DNA of 36,745 bases from Holophagae bacterium (lineage in GTDB: Bacteria; Acidobacteriota; Thermoanaerobaculia; Thermoanaerobaculales; Sulfomarinibacteraceae), in the NCBI GenBank assembly GCA_003105185.1, contig PQAJ01000142.1, forward strand, positions 23,046-59,790, in the 5' to 3' direction. The notes beneath the pieces were generated by a model. The model searched no databases and was not told the DNA's origin. It saw nothing but the letters and a program-made list of their open reading frames with translations. A program made the translations under genes and the position numbers. Below, piece by piece: positions 1-10,895 of the stretch (positions are counted from its first letter, which is position 1; the number at the start of each line of letters is the position of its first letter).

Positions 1-261
1 GCCGCGGAGCTGCGCCACCTGCTCGGTGACGTCGCATTCGAGGAGCTGCCCACCGGGGCGATCGGTCTCTACACCTACTACGAGCGGCTCGCCCAGGGGC
101 TGCGCCAGCTGATGTGCGGCGCGCGCAAGTTCTCGCTCGCCCACATCTCACGCGACGACCTCGCCTGCCTGACGCGAGATGCAGCGGAGGTCAGCGGCAT
201 CCGCTACCTGCTGGAGGTGGATCGCGAGGAGGTCGAGGTCATCTTGGACGGCCGCCACTAG
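1..261 (+). CDS. 3' end of an unidentified protein (truncated by window start)
   Basis: Frame 1 is open from base 1 to TAG at 259-261: [40 protein letters not shown]...VEVILDGRH*. Family not recognised. Confidence 0.5.
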   Translation, partial: AAELRHLLGDVAFEELPTGAIGLYTYYERLAQGLRQLMCGARKFSLAHISRDDLACLTRDAAEVSGIRYLLEVDREEVEVILDGRH

Positions 262-488
262 GGCATAGCCCCTTGTGCACGCGGCGAGGGTCCGGAGATA
301 CGCTCGGTCAGCGGCGCCGGGGAGGGGTACTGGAATCGGAGAGTGGGAGAGTCTTCTCCCGTCATTCTCGGTCGGCTGGAAGCCCGCCGTCCGCGATTCG
401 CTCGTCCCGCTGGCTTGCCGCCCGGCGAGTGAACGTGCACAATACGTGCCGGCTCGTCTCGGCGGGCTCCACTCCGGAGGGAGGCACC

Positions 489-2536
<2,048 letters not shown>

Positions 2537-2560
2537 GAGGGAGGGGGAGGTTGGGTGGAG

Positions 2561-2590
2561 GGCCCGGCGGCAACGCCGGGCCGTTTTCGT
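2561..2590 (+). terminator. Intrinsic terminator after sucCD
   Basis: Perfect 9-bp stem GGCCCGGCG-GCAA-CGCCGGGCC followed by GTTTTCGTTT. Confidence 0.85.
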
Positions 2591-2798
2591 TTCCGACCGC
2601 CTCGCCAGCGTAGGGTCCTGTGATGGTCGTGACGCTGCAGGCGACCCCCTGCGACCGCGTCCCGGTTTCCTGAGAAGCGGGCGGGGGCCCCGGAGATCCG
2701 GTCGTGTGCTGGGTGCCGCCTGCCGCCCGCACCCCGCGCACGCTCCACCGGTCGTCGCGCGCTCCTCTCGAAATTGAGATTGGATCTGTGTGGACTCG

Positions 2799-2828
2799 TT
2801 GACAGGGTCGCGCGGCAAGGAATATCTT
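2799..2828 (+). promoter_or_regulatory. Putative sigma70-like promoter for the secreted-protein array
   Basis: Consensus TTGACA at 2799-2804, 18-bp spacer, TATCTT at 2823-2828 (4/6 match), about 60 nt upstream of the ATG at 2887. Confidence 0.45.
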
Positions 2829-2886
2829 CTGCTCGACAATCGAATCGAAGAACTCGCCGACGTTGACGAAACAGAGGGAGTCGAAC

Positions 2887-4107
2887 ATGAGACCTGCTGC
2901 CATTCACGTGGTCGGGATCGCTGCCCTGCTGCTGGTTTTCGGACCGTGGACGGCGGTGGCCCAAGAGGAAGAGGGGGGTGGCCGCGATCTGGAAGACATC
3001 CTGAAGGACGTCGTGCGCGATGCTGTCGAAGACCAGGGTTCTTCGAATCTCGGCCGCGTCGCCAGGGTGTCGGTTGTGCGACGGGCGGCGTCGGTGGTCG
3101 ATCTGAGCGTCGATGTCGAGGGGATCAGTGATCCCGGCCGGGTGACGCTGCGCGTCGAGGTCTTTGACTCGGAGTACCGCACCCTCCCCGGGTTCGAGTC
3201 CAGCCACGGCCCGATCCCAGCGGGCGACGGCAGCGTGGCAGTCAGCGTGGTCTACGGTGCAGTAGAGGACGTTCAATCGGTCGGGCTGAAGGTCGGGCTG
3301 GTCGACACCGAGACGCAGAGGATGTTCAGCCGGCGGAAGGCTGCGCTGCCGTGGGAGTGGGGCGGCGGGACAGGGGGTGGAGCGTCAGCGGGGTTGTCGA
3401 CTTTGTCGTCGCGGGGATCGGGTGACCAACCCAGTCGCCAGCCGGTCGTGGTTTCGATCGAACCGAGCCGGGTCGGCGACACGCCAGCGATGGAGATCCC
3501 GACCATCGTAGGGGTTCGCGTGGCGCAGCAGCCGACTCCGATGGCGCAGGGTCCACCGACTGGAGGCACGTCGGCCGCACCGGGTGTGCTCGGGACTGCC
3601 ACGAAGGTCCAGCCAACCGTCGTCGACCTCTACAGCGCGGCCGCGAGGGCGACGTGGACATCGGACGCCGGGCGGCTGACGTTCGGTGGTGAGACGGGTG
3701 ACACCAGGGGCTACGTGCGCGCCCTCGGCGACGCCAAGCTCAACGATGGCCAGGTCCATCACAAGGTGCTCCAGACCCACCCCGCCTTCAAGGACAACGG
3801 CCGGATCGCAGGTGCATTCGCGGTCACCGTCCCGAAGGGTGCGACTGCCGTCTCGGCCGGGGGCGGGTTCCTCCCCAACGTCACGCGATCGGACGGCGTC
3901 AAGGTCGTGGTGAAGATCGGTCGGACCGCCGCGGAGAGCACTGCGGTGGTCAGCAAGATGGTGCGGCCGGCTGACGGGATCGTGAAGATCGCAGGGGCTA
4001 TCCCGGCCGAGATGCAAGGAAAGGACGTCATCCTGACCCTCGAGGTGCAGGCCGGGCCGACATCAACGCAGGACTGGTTCGTGTGGGTGGAGCCGGCGAT
4101 CCGGTGA
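2887..4107 (+). CDS. Exported protein of unknown function, first gene of array
   Basis: Signal peptide MRPAAIHVVGIAALLLVFGPWTAVAQEEE; no recognised domain; Gly/Ser/Pro-rich central linker. Confidence 0.8.
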   Translation: MRPAAIHVVGIAALLLVFGPWTAVAQEEEGGGRDLEDILKDVVRDAVEDQGSSNLGRVARVSVVRRAASVVDLSVDVEGISDPGRVTLRVEVFDSEYRTLPGFESSHGPIPAGDGSVAVSVVYGAVEDVQSVGLKVGLVDTETQRMFSRRKAALPWEWGGGTGGGASAGLSTLSSRGSGDQPSRQPVVVSIEPSRVGDTPAMEIPTIVGVRVAQQPTPMAQGPPTGGTSAAPGVLGTATKVQPTVVDLYSAAARATWTSDAGRLTFGGETGDTRGYVRALGDAKLNDGQVHHKVLQTHPAFKDNGRIAGAFAVTVPKGATAVSAGGGFLPNVTRSDGVKVVVKIGRTAAESTAVVSKMVRPADGIVKIAGAIPAEMQGKDVILTLEVQAGPTSTQDWFVWVEPAIR

Positions 4108-4108
4108 C

Positions 4109-4828
4109 ATGACCTCTCTGCTCCTCATCCTGGTGATGGCGCAGTCCGCGACTGGGACGCCGAGTTCCGTCGCGGTCAGCCCCGACGTGCTGGCCCCCTA
4201 TCGGCCGGCAGAGCTGACCATCCGAGGTGAGGGCTTCGGGCCCGATTGCAGCGTGCTCACCGGCAGCCCTGGGAAGCTGGTCCCGGTGCACAGTCGGGTG
4301 GTCAGCGACTCCGAGATCGTCGTCGAGCTCGCGGTCGGCTTCGGCCCGAAACCGCCGAGACGGCAGCTCATTGTCGACTGCGGGGGCGGTGGCCGGAGCG
4401 ATCCGCTGTGGCTGACGATCGCGGCGGGAGGCGGCTCGCCAGTGGTGGCGGACTCCGACGCCCAGCCGGCCCTTGATGACGGTGTTGGCACCGGCAGCGG
4501 CTCTGGACTGAGCGAACATCCGCGAATCATCAGGCTCGATCCCGGGGCGATCGCAGCGGGTGAGCCGTTCACCCTGACCGTGGTCGGCGAGGCATTTCAG
4601 GAAGGCGCTGAGGTCGCAGTCCTCGCCAACATCCATGCCGGGACCTCTCGCGAACCCGAGTATCAGCCGGTCGATTTTCCGGCCGAGGTTGCTTCGGACA
4701 CGGTCTTGATCGTGGACTTCGATCGGGGGTTCGCACCCTCGCCGCGGCTCCGCTCGATCACGGTTGTGAATCCGGACGGCGGCCGCAGCCCGCCCATGTA
4801 CCTTGAAGTCACAGGGAGATTGCCATGA
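4109..4828 (+). CDS. Exported protein with two TIG/IPT-like beta-sandwich repeats
   Basis: Two internal repeats of the type '..P.....P.ELTIRGEGFGPDCSV...' and '..IIRLDPGAIAAGEPFTLTVVGEAFQEGAEV...LRSITVVNPDGGRS'; starts 1 nt after the previous stop. Confidence 0.65.
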   Translation: MTSLLLILVMAQSATGTPSSVAVSPDVLAPYRPAELTIRGEGFGPDCSVLTGSPGKLVPVHSRVVSDSEIVVELAVGFGPKPPRRQLIVDCGGGGRSDPLWLTIAAGGGSPVVADSDAQPALDDGVGTGSGSGLSEHPRIIRLDPGAIAAGEPFTLTVVGEAFQEGAEVAVLANIHAGTSREPEYQPVDFPAEVASDTVLIVDFDRGFAPSPRLRSITVVNPDGGRSPPMYLEVTGRLP

Positions 4829-6267
4829 AACGATGCGCCGTCACGATCCTGCTCGTCGGTCTCGTCGCACTGTCGGCGGCTTCGGAGGAAGTCCGAACGC
4901 TCAAGCTCTCCCCGGGCTTTGTTTCGAAGATCCAAGCCGCACAGCAGCAGCGCGACCAGGCGGTGTCGCGCGGCGGCCAGGGGCCGGCTGCGGTCGCCCT
5001 GCCGCTCGCCGATCTCGTCACGATCTCGCAGCTGAACCGGTTCGAAGGCGTCGGGTACGGTGACCTCTGCCGGCTGAGCACCAACGTCTACCCGGACGTC
5101 AACGCGGACTCGGGCATCTACTACTACTACCCCGCGCGCTGGTACCTCCACTTCGAGCCCGAGGAGGGCGGCTACCACCTGCGGATCGAGTACAAGGCGA
5201 GCTCGACGGGCGCTAACAGCGTTCTGCTGACGGCCCAGCTGACGCCGGGGTACGACCAGCACGATCTGGCGGTGCTGCAGGCCCTGCTCGACGAGTACCT
5301 GCGCTCGCAGGGAAATCAGCGGGTCCGCCCGAAGCTGCTGCCGTTGCCGGCGACTCCCGAGGCTCGGTTCCAGCTCGCGAGCTGGGACATCGAGGAGGTG
5401 ACGGTCAACGCCATCGAGCCGGACACCAACACGATCCATCTGTCGATCACCGCCGACGTCCCGACCAAGGAGCTGGTGACGTCGACCCTGCTCCACGAGG
5501 GGCTCCCCGGTTCGGTGACCCTGGTGCCGGACGTGTGGAGCGACCTGCAGACGCTGACCTCGCCGGTCGAGGGCTATGCGGAGATCCGCCTCGCTGACAT
5601 CACCGGGGGACCGACCCTGAGGTGGCCGACGACGACCTCGGGTGGGCAGGCCGAGCTCGTCAACGAGTGGCCGTTCGACATGCGGCTGTCCTATCTCGTG
5701 TACCTGCTCAGGGACCGCGACGGCGGCCTCCGGCTCCGCGGCTGGGGTCTCGGCGATCGGGTGCTCGGCCCGAAGGACACCGCGAGGATCCCCTTGTCTG
5801 CCCTCAACAGGGAGTTTGGTTCGGACTCCGCAGTCGATGCCCGATTCGTGGCCACGCTGGTTCGCAGCGAGGACGTGGGACGCAGCGTGATCGACGCCTG
5901 TACGGGCGGGGTCGGTGCGCTTCCCGTCGAGAATCTGGTCATCGACATCATGCAGCCCGAGGCGCTCTTCGAGCAGTACTCCATCTACCGGGTGGCGGTC
6001 GAGGTGCGGTCGGCTCACTTCGACCCGGAAGGCAGGCAGGTGGTCACGCGGAGCTACGTCCTCGACGGCGCCGAAACTCCGTTCACCGCCGATCCTCTGT
6101 ACCTGTGGGAGGACCAGGCCGGGGGAGACCTCTACCAGTATCGGGTCGGCGTGGTGACCAATGACGGCGTCACCCACGCCGACGAGAGCTGGCGGCGGCC
6201 GGGGAGCTTCCTGCCCTACACGATCAACATCGGCAGCGACGTGGTCGAGGCGGTGCTCGCCGAATGA
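4825..6267 (+). CDS. Exported protein, apparent distant member of the array paralogue family
   Basis: Signal peptide MKRCAVTILLVGLVALSAASEE; YYYYPARWYLHFEPEEGGYHLRIEYKA resembles the Y[YW]YLP..P.....G.P.F...KY motif of downstream genes; ATGA overlap with neighbours. Confidence 0.75.
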   Translation: MKRCAVTILLVGLVALSAASEEVRTLKLSPGFVSKIQAAQQQRDQAVSRGGQGPAAVALPLADLVTISQLNRFEGVGYGDLCRLSTNVYPDVNADSGIYYYYPARWYLHFEPEEGGYHLRIEYKASSTGANSVLLTAQLTPGYDQHDLAVLQALLDEYLRSQGNQRVRPKLLPLPATPEARFQLASWDIEEVTVNAIEPDTNTIHLSITADVPTKELVTSTLLHEGLPGSVTLVPDVWSDLQTLTSPVEGYAEIRLADITGGPTLRWPTTTSGGQAELVNEWPFDMRLSYLVYLLRDRDGGLRLRGWGLGDRVLGPKDTARIPLSALNREFGSDSAVDARFVATLVRSEDVGRSVIDACTGGVGALPVENLVIDIMQPEALFEQYSIYRVAVEVRSAHFDPEGRQVVTRSYVLDGAETPFTADPLYLWEDQAGGDLYQYRVGVVTNDGVTHADESWRRPGSFLPYTINIGSDVVEAVLAE

Positions 6268-7328
6268 GGGTTCTCTGGGCAGTGGTCGGTCTGCTGGTGG
6301 TCGCTGCGACCCCGATCGCGGCGTGGCCGGTGCTGTCGGAAGGCCGTGAGACCGCGGTCGGGTGGTGTTACCCGGACCACGAGAAGCCGCAGCTGTGGTG
6401 GCTCTCGCCGGATGCGGTGGACGTCAAGACCGACGGCGGCCATCCGGCGGTTCACCTCACGGTCTTCAGCTACCTGGGCGTCCGGGAGACAGGGGACATC
6501 GGGCGATCCAAGACCGGCGCCGTGCTGCAGTTCACGCTGGTGCTGCCTTCTGCCGCCGGCCGGCTGGCCGAAGCAGAGAGGTTGCTGGGCTCTCGGGCGG
6601 AGGTCCGTCCCCTCGTCCCCGAGCAGATCGACGCTGAGGTCGTGTTCGCAGGCGTCACCTCGCCCCGGCACGCGACCGAGACCGAGACCCAGACCGAGGC
6701 CGAAGGCGACACGAGTGAGCCAGGCGCCTGGACTGAGCGCCGGTTTGCGCTGCGGCTGACCCCGGAGGAGACCGCGGTGGTGGCCGACGCGTGGGAGCAC
6801 GGCTCGGTGATCCTGTCGGTGAACCTGGTGGCATCGGCGACAGCGCTGGCGGCGCGTCCGTCGCGCGGCCAAGAACCTGAGCCCGGGCTGACACCAATCC
6901 TCACCGACGCGATCCCGATCACGATCGATCCGGCCGCCGATTATTCCGCGGTCCGGGTCCTCGAGCTCGATGCGACCATGCCTGCGGCCTACACCTCGCT
7001 CGAGCTCGGCTGCGCCGAGCTGGCATCTTCCGGAAGCCTCTCCGATCTGTCGCGGGTGATCGCGGTCGTGGGGGCCGAGGCGATGAACGGCGACACCATC
7101 GACCAGGAGGTCCGGTTCTCCAGTGGTTCGCCGCCGGTGCAGGTGGCGAGGTTCGATCGGGCGGTGCGCCTCGAGCACGGCTACCGGCTGCGGATCGCCC
7201 GGGTCTATGCAACCGGCGCCGTGGAGGAAGAGCCGGCGCGCCGGGTCGAGGTGTGGCAGGGGTTCATCGACATCTGCAGCGTCGCCGCGGGCGGTGTCAC
7301 CGGTCTCGACCCGCGGCTCCTGTACTAG
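6264..7328 (+). CDS. Exported protein, short/divergent possible member of the paralogue family
   Basis: Signal peptide MRVLWAVVGLLVVAATPIAAWP; KPQLWWLSPDAVDVKTDGGHPAVHLTVFSY corresponds positionally to the N-terminal motif of the larger paralogues; ATGA overlap with previous gene. Confidence 0.75.
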   Translation: MRVLWAVVGLLVVAATPIAAWPVLSEGRETAVGWCYPDHEKPQLWWLSPDAVDVKTDGGHPAVHLTVFSYLGVRETGDIGRSKTGAVLQFTLVLPSAAGRLAEAERLLGSRAEVRPLVPEQIDAEVVFAGVTSPRHATETETQTEAEGDTSEPGAWTERRFALRLTPEETAVVADAWEHGSVILSVNLVASATALAARPSRGQEPEPGLTPILTDAIPITIDPAADYSAVRVLELDATMPAAYTSLELGCAELASSGSLSDLSRVIAVVGAEAMNGDTIDQEVRFSSGSPPVQVARFDRAVRLEHGYRLRIARVYATGAVEEEPARRVEVWQGFIDICSVAAGGVTGLDPRLLY

Positions 7329-7346
7329 TGGCGTGCGGAGGGAGAG

Positions 7347-9155
7347 ATGACGCAACGAATCATGGTGGTCGCTGCTTCGGTGGTCGTGCTGGTCATCGCC
7401 ACGCCGGCGTTGGGGCTCGTCTGGTACGACGTCGGCCGGCTGACGATCGACGGCGTCGAGCTCTTCCAGGACGCCGATCAGCCGAACGAGTACTACTACC
7501 TGCCGCCGGCGCCGACCCTGGCGGTGGACGCGAACGGCAACCCGAAGCTGCTGTGCGTGAAGTACATCGATCCCGAGGGCAAGGCCTCAGGTGGCCTTCT
7601 GCACCTGCTGGCGTCGCTCGAGCTCCCCGCCGACCGAGTGGCCGAGCTCGAGGAGCAGCTGAAGGAGAAGCGGCCGGGGGCGCGAGTCGTCGGCGCGCTC
7701 AGCCTGGTCGAGGCCAGGGCCGAGGAAGGCCAGCCGGTGCCGGCCTCGTTCCAGGTCGTGTCCGCGGTGCTCTCCGACACGGCGGCGGGCGGTTTCACGC
7801 GCTCGGTGATCACCTCCGGGCACGCCCCGCTCACGGCGGGGAGCCGGGCGGCCGTGGCGGCGAGCCTCGACGCGCGCGGCGCGACCCTGCTCTTCGACTC
7901 GCTAGCCGGCGTCACGTCGGATGTATCGGTCAGCATCGCCGCCGAGTACGAGGCCAGGGTCCGTGGCTACAACGCCACCGTGTCGGCCGAGGTCGCGACC
8001 ATTTACGAGCACCTCTCGGCGGTGCTCAACCGTCAGCAGGGGTACGAGAAGCGCGAGCTGCGGCAGGTCGTCGACGAGCTGTACCACGACAACGTCATCC
8101 AGATCGAGGTCTTCGACCGGACCAAGAGCCTGGGACTGGAGGCGTCGACGGTAGAGGGCATCCTCAGCCTGGTCACCGACAAGATCGTCACCCTGATGTT
8201 CGATCACCAGACCGGGCTCGCCAAGATGCCGGAGCGCGAGGTGGCGGTGGAGAAGGGCCAGATCAAGGGCCGCCAGGAGCGCGGCGCGTTCGTCAAGTGG
8301 TTCGCCGGGACGGGCGACCAGCCGTACTACACCGACGACCAGTTCGTGATGAAGAGCCGGGAGGACATCCGCCGCACCACCTTCTCCCTCAACCTTGCCT
8401 ACGACACCACGGTGCGGATGCCGGTCTACCTCTCCGGCAACATGGGCGGCCTCTACGCTGCGCACCGGAACAACCCGGACATCTTCCGGGTCGTCAACCT
8501 GGGTGACCCGTCGTTCCAGGTGCGCGAGGTTCGCTTCGTGCTCGACGGCGATTGGGCGGCCGCGTTCGAGGGCCTCGTCAACTGGGTTTCGGTGCAGCTC
8601 GTCAAGGAGTACGAGGGCGGCCAGCCTGCGGTCGATGCCCAGGCACAGCTGACCGCCAAGGATGTCGGCGAGGGCCAGCTTGACCGGGTGCTGACGTACC
8701 CCCGTCTCGGAGTCAGTGGGCCGGAGTGGTTGGGCTACCGCTACCGCGTCAGCTGGAGCCTGCTCCGCAAAGGGACGATCAGCCAGCCGAACGCCGAGGG
8801 CTGGACGGCCTCGTCGGAGCCGGTGGTCACGCTCCGGCCGCCGCTCGCGATGAGCGTGGTCGAGCTGGAGGTTGACCGCGACGCCATGATCGACCGCGGC
8901 GTGCGGGTGGGCGTGGTCGAGATTCGATCGCGGGTGGCGGGCGCCGTGGGCACCCAGCGTGTGACGGTGCTCCGCGTGACGGACGCCGAGTCGGTTGTTT
9001 CCGTGAGCGCGATCCACGATCCCGGCTCCCAGCCCGAGGTGCGGGTGACTTGGATTGCCGCCACCGGTGGCGGCCGGAGGGAAGGGGAGTGGCTCGGTAT
9101 GGCCGCAGGCTACCTGTGGGTCGAGGTGCCGGACCTGAGCGGAGGGCTGTCGTGA
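7347..9155 (+). CDS. Large exported paralogue A of the array family
   Basis: Signal peptide; EYYYLPPAPTLAVDANGNPKLLCVKYI, SDVSVSIAAEYEA, and C-terminal module FRVVNLGDPSFQVREVRFVLDGD...WLGYRYRVSWSL shared with 9152, 10896, 12993 and 15487 genes. Confidence 0.85.
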   Translation: MTQRIMVVAASVVVLVIATPALGLVWYDVGRLTIDGVELFQDADQPNEYYYLPPAPTLAVDANGNPKLLCVKYIDPEGKASGGLLHLLASLELPADRVAELEEQLKEKRPGARVVGALSLVEARAEEGQPVPASFQVVSAVLSDTAAGGFTRSVITSGHAPLTAGSRAAVAASLDARGATLLFDSLAGVTSDVSVSIAAEYEARVRGYNATVSAEVATIYEHLSAVLNRQQGYEKRELRQVVDELYHDNVIQIEVFDRTKSLGLEASTVEGILSLVTDKIVTLMFDHQTGLAKMPEREVAVEKGQIKGRQERGAFVKWFAGTGDQPYYTDDQFVMKSREDIRRTTFSLNLAYDTTVRMPVYLSGNMGGLYAAHRNNPDIFRVVNLGDPSFQVREVRFVLDGDWAAAFEGLVNWVSVQLVKEYEGGQPAVDAQAQLTAKDVGEGQLDRVLTYPRLGVSGPEWLGYRYRVSWSLLRKGTISQPNAEGWTASSEPVVTLRPPLAMSVVELEVDRDAMIDRGVRVGVVEIRSRVAGAVGTQRVTVLRVTDAESVVSVSAIHDPGSQPEVRVTWIAATGGGRREGEWLGMAAGYLWVEVPDLSGGLS

Positions 9156-10864
9156 GTCGCCACTGCCGCTGGCTGGCCGCCGTGCTGCTCGTCACGGCCA
9201 CGGCCGCGGCGCAGGAGGTGCTGCTCGATCGGTCGCTCTCGGTTGCGGGCGTCACCGTTTTCGCCTCCCGGACCGATCCCCAGGGCTGGTACTACTTGCC
9301 CGACGAGCCGCGGATCGCGACCGGCGAGCAGGGCCTGCCCGAGTTCTCGCTCGTCAAGTACGTGCTGCCGGCCGAGGCCAGCGGCGGTGGCGCGCGCGGC
9401 ATCACCTCCGCCCAGGGGGGCGGCGTCCTTCACTTCCTCGCCACCTACGGCGTGACCGAAGCTCGGCTGGCACGCGCGGAGGCGGCGCTGCGCGCCCTCG
9501 ATGACCACCGGGAGGACCGGATCCTGGGGCCGATCCAGTACCGCGCCGGCTCGTTCGCGCTGGTGTCGTCGGTGGCCGCCACCGACGGCGGCATGGCGCG
9601 GCGGGTCACCGGCGCCGGCCGCGCGCCGCTGCTCGAGGGCGGCAAGGTGGCGGTGTCGGCCGGCCTCACACCGGAGGGCGCCACCTTTCTCGAGCGCTCG
9701 CTCGAGATGGAGAACCCGGACATCTCCCTGGCCTTCTCGATGGAGATCGAGGGCTACCGGTCGCCGTACGAGGCGGACCTGGTGGTCGACTGGGACCGGG
9801 TGTTCGCGCACCAGGAGCTCGAGGCGCGGGCCAAGATCGTCTACGTCGGCGTCGAGGTTGACATGCTGATCGACGAGATGGTCACCAACGGCGCCATCCG
9901 GGTCGAGGTCAAGGGTGAGAGCTCGTCGATGGAGGCGCTGCTCGACTCGGCCTACGCCAAGGTCACCGAGATGCTGTTCGACCCGGCGCCGCCAGCGCAG
10001 GCGGAGCAGGGGGACGCCGGCGACCTCGGCAACGTCGTCGGCCAGCTTCTGGGCAGTGTGCGCCGGTCGACCGTGGATCTCTTTGCCGGCTACCAGCTGA
10101 CCCGCGTCAAGCGCAGCGGCACCGCGCGGATCAGCCTCCGTCAGCAGCGAGCCGAGCCGCTGTTCGTGCTGCTGACGGGCAACGTCGGGCCGCTGGCGCG
10201 GCAGTGGCGCGGCGACTCGCGCTTCTTCCGATCGATCAACCTCGAGGATCCGGCGTTTCGGACCCGCGAGGTGACCTTCTCCTTCGACGGCGACGCCGCC
10301 GACTTCGCGAAGGTGGTCAACCACCTGGTCGTCCAGCTTCGCAAGCGGCACGGCGACGGCTCGGAGACGATGCATGAGGGCGTGCTCGACCCCGCGACCA
10401 TCGCCGAGGCCGGCAACCGGCTGGTGTTCGCCTACGGATGGTCGGGCGAGGCCAGCCAGCAGGCGTGGCTCGGCTACGAGTGGCGCGCGGTCTGGAGCTT
10501 CCGCGGCGGCCGCTCGCACGACACCGGCTGGCAGGCCGCGGACGCGTTCGCGGTCGCGCTGAGGCCGCCGTACGAGGTCCGCACGATTCTCTTTGACGGC
10601 GAGCCGGAGACGCTGGAGAGCGCCGGGGTCAGGTCGGTGCTGGCCCGCATCGAGTGGGACTTCCTGGGCGAGGCGAAGAGCGAGCTGGTGACCTTGCGGC
10701 AGGGTCACTGGAGCGACGAGCTGGAGCTGGTGCTGGCGGCCGACAACCCCACCTACTCGGTGTTCCTGCAGTGGCATTTGCAGGACGGCTCGCAGCCGAG
10801 CCGCGGCCCCTGGGTCGAGGAGTCCGGGGTTGTCTACATCGACGAGCTTCCGGAGGCGAGGTAG
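9152..10864 (+). CDS. Large exported paralogue B of the array family
   Basis: GTG start inside GTGA overlap with previous stop; signal peptide VSRHCRWLAAVLLVTATAAAQE; GWYYLPDEPRIA...LPEFSLVKYV; EARAKIVYVGVEVDMLIDEMVTNGAIRVEVKG; FFRSINLEDPAFRTREVTFSFDGD; VVYIDELPEAR end. ORF from 9050 is an upstream extension. Confidence 0.82.
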   Translation: MSRHCRWLAAVLLVTATAAAQEVLLDRSLSVAGVTVFASRTDPQGWYYLPDEPRIATGEQGLPEFSLVKYVLPAEASGGGARGITSAQGGGVLHFLATYGVTEARLARAEAALRALDDHREDRILGPIQYRAGSFALVSSVAATDGGMARRVTGAGRAPLLEGGKVAVSAGLTPEGATFLERSLEMENPDISLAFSMEIEGYRSPYEADLVVDWDRVFAHQELEARAKIVYVGVEVDMLIDEMVTNGAIRVEVKGESSSMEALLDSAYAKVTEMLFDPAPPAQAEQGDAGDLGNVVGQLLGSVRRSTVDLFAGYQLTRVKRSGTARISLRQQRAEPLFVLLTGNVGPLARQWRGDSRFFRSINLEDPAFRTREVTFSFDGDAADFAKVVNHLVVQLRKRHGDGSETMHEGVLDPATIAEAGNRLVFAYGWSGEASQQAWLGYEWRAVWSFRGGRSHDTGWQAADAFAVALRPPYEVRTILFDGEPETLESAGVRSVLARIEWDFLGEAKSELVTLRQGHWSDELELVLAADNPTYSVFLQWHLQDGSQPSRGPWVEESGVVYIDELPEAR

Positions 10865-10883
10865 TGACCGGGCGCCCGGTCAC
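10864..10883. repeat. Perfect 20-bp palindrome in intergenic gap
   Basis: GTGACCGGGCGCCCGGTCAC is identical to its reverse complement; lies between the TAG at 10862-10864 and the RBS/ATG at 10896. Confidence 0.9.
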
Positions 10884-10895
10884 GGGAGGATTGAG

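Noticed and set aside
4663-6177. 504-aa minus-strand ORF (and similar ones at 9110-10777, 12108-13490, 7902-9017)
   Set aside because: Antisense shadow ORFs in high-GC coding sequence; the plus-strand partners have signal peptides, RBSs and family motifs.
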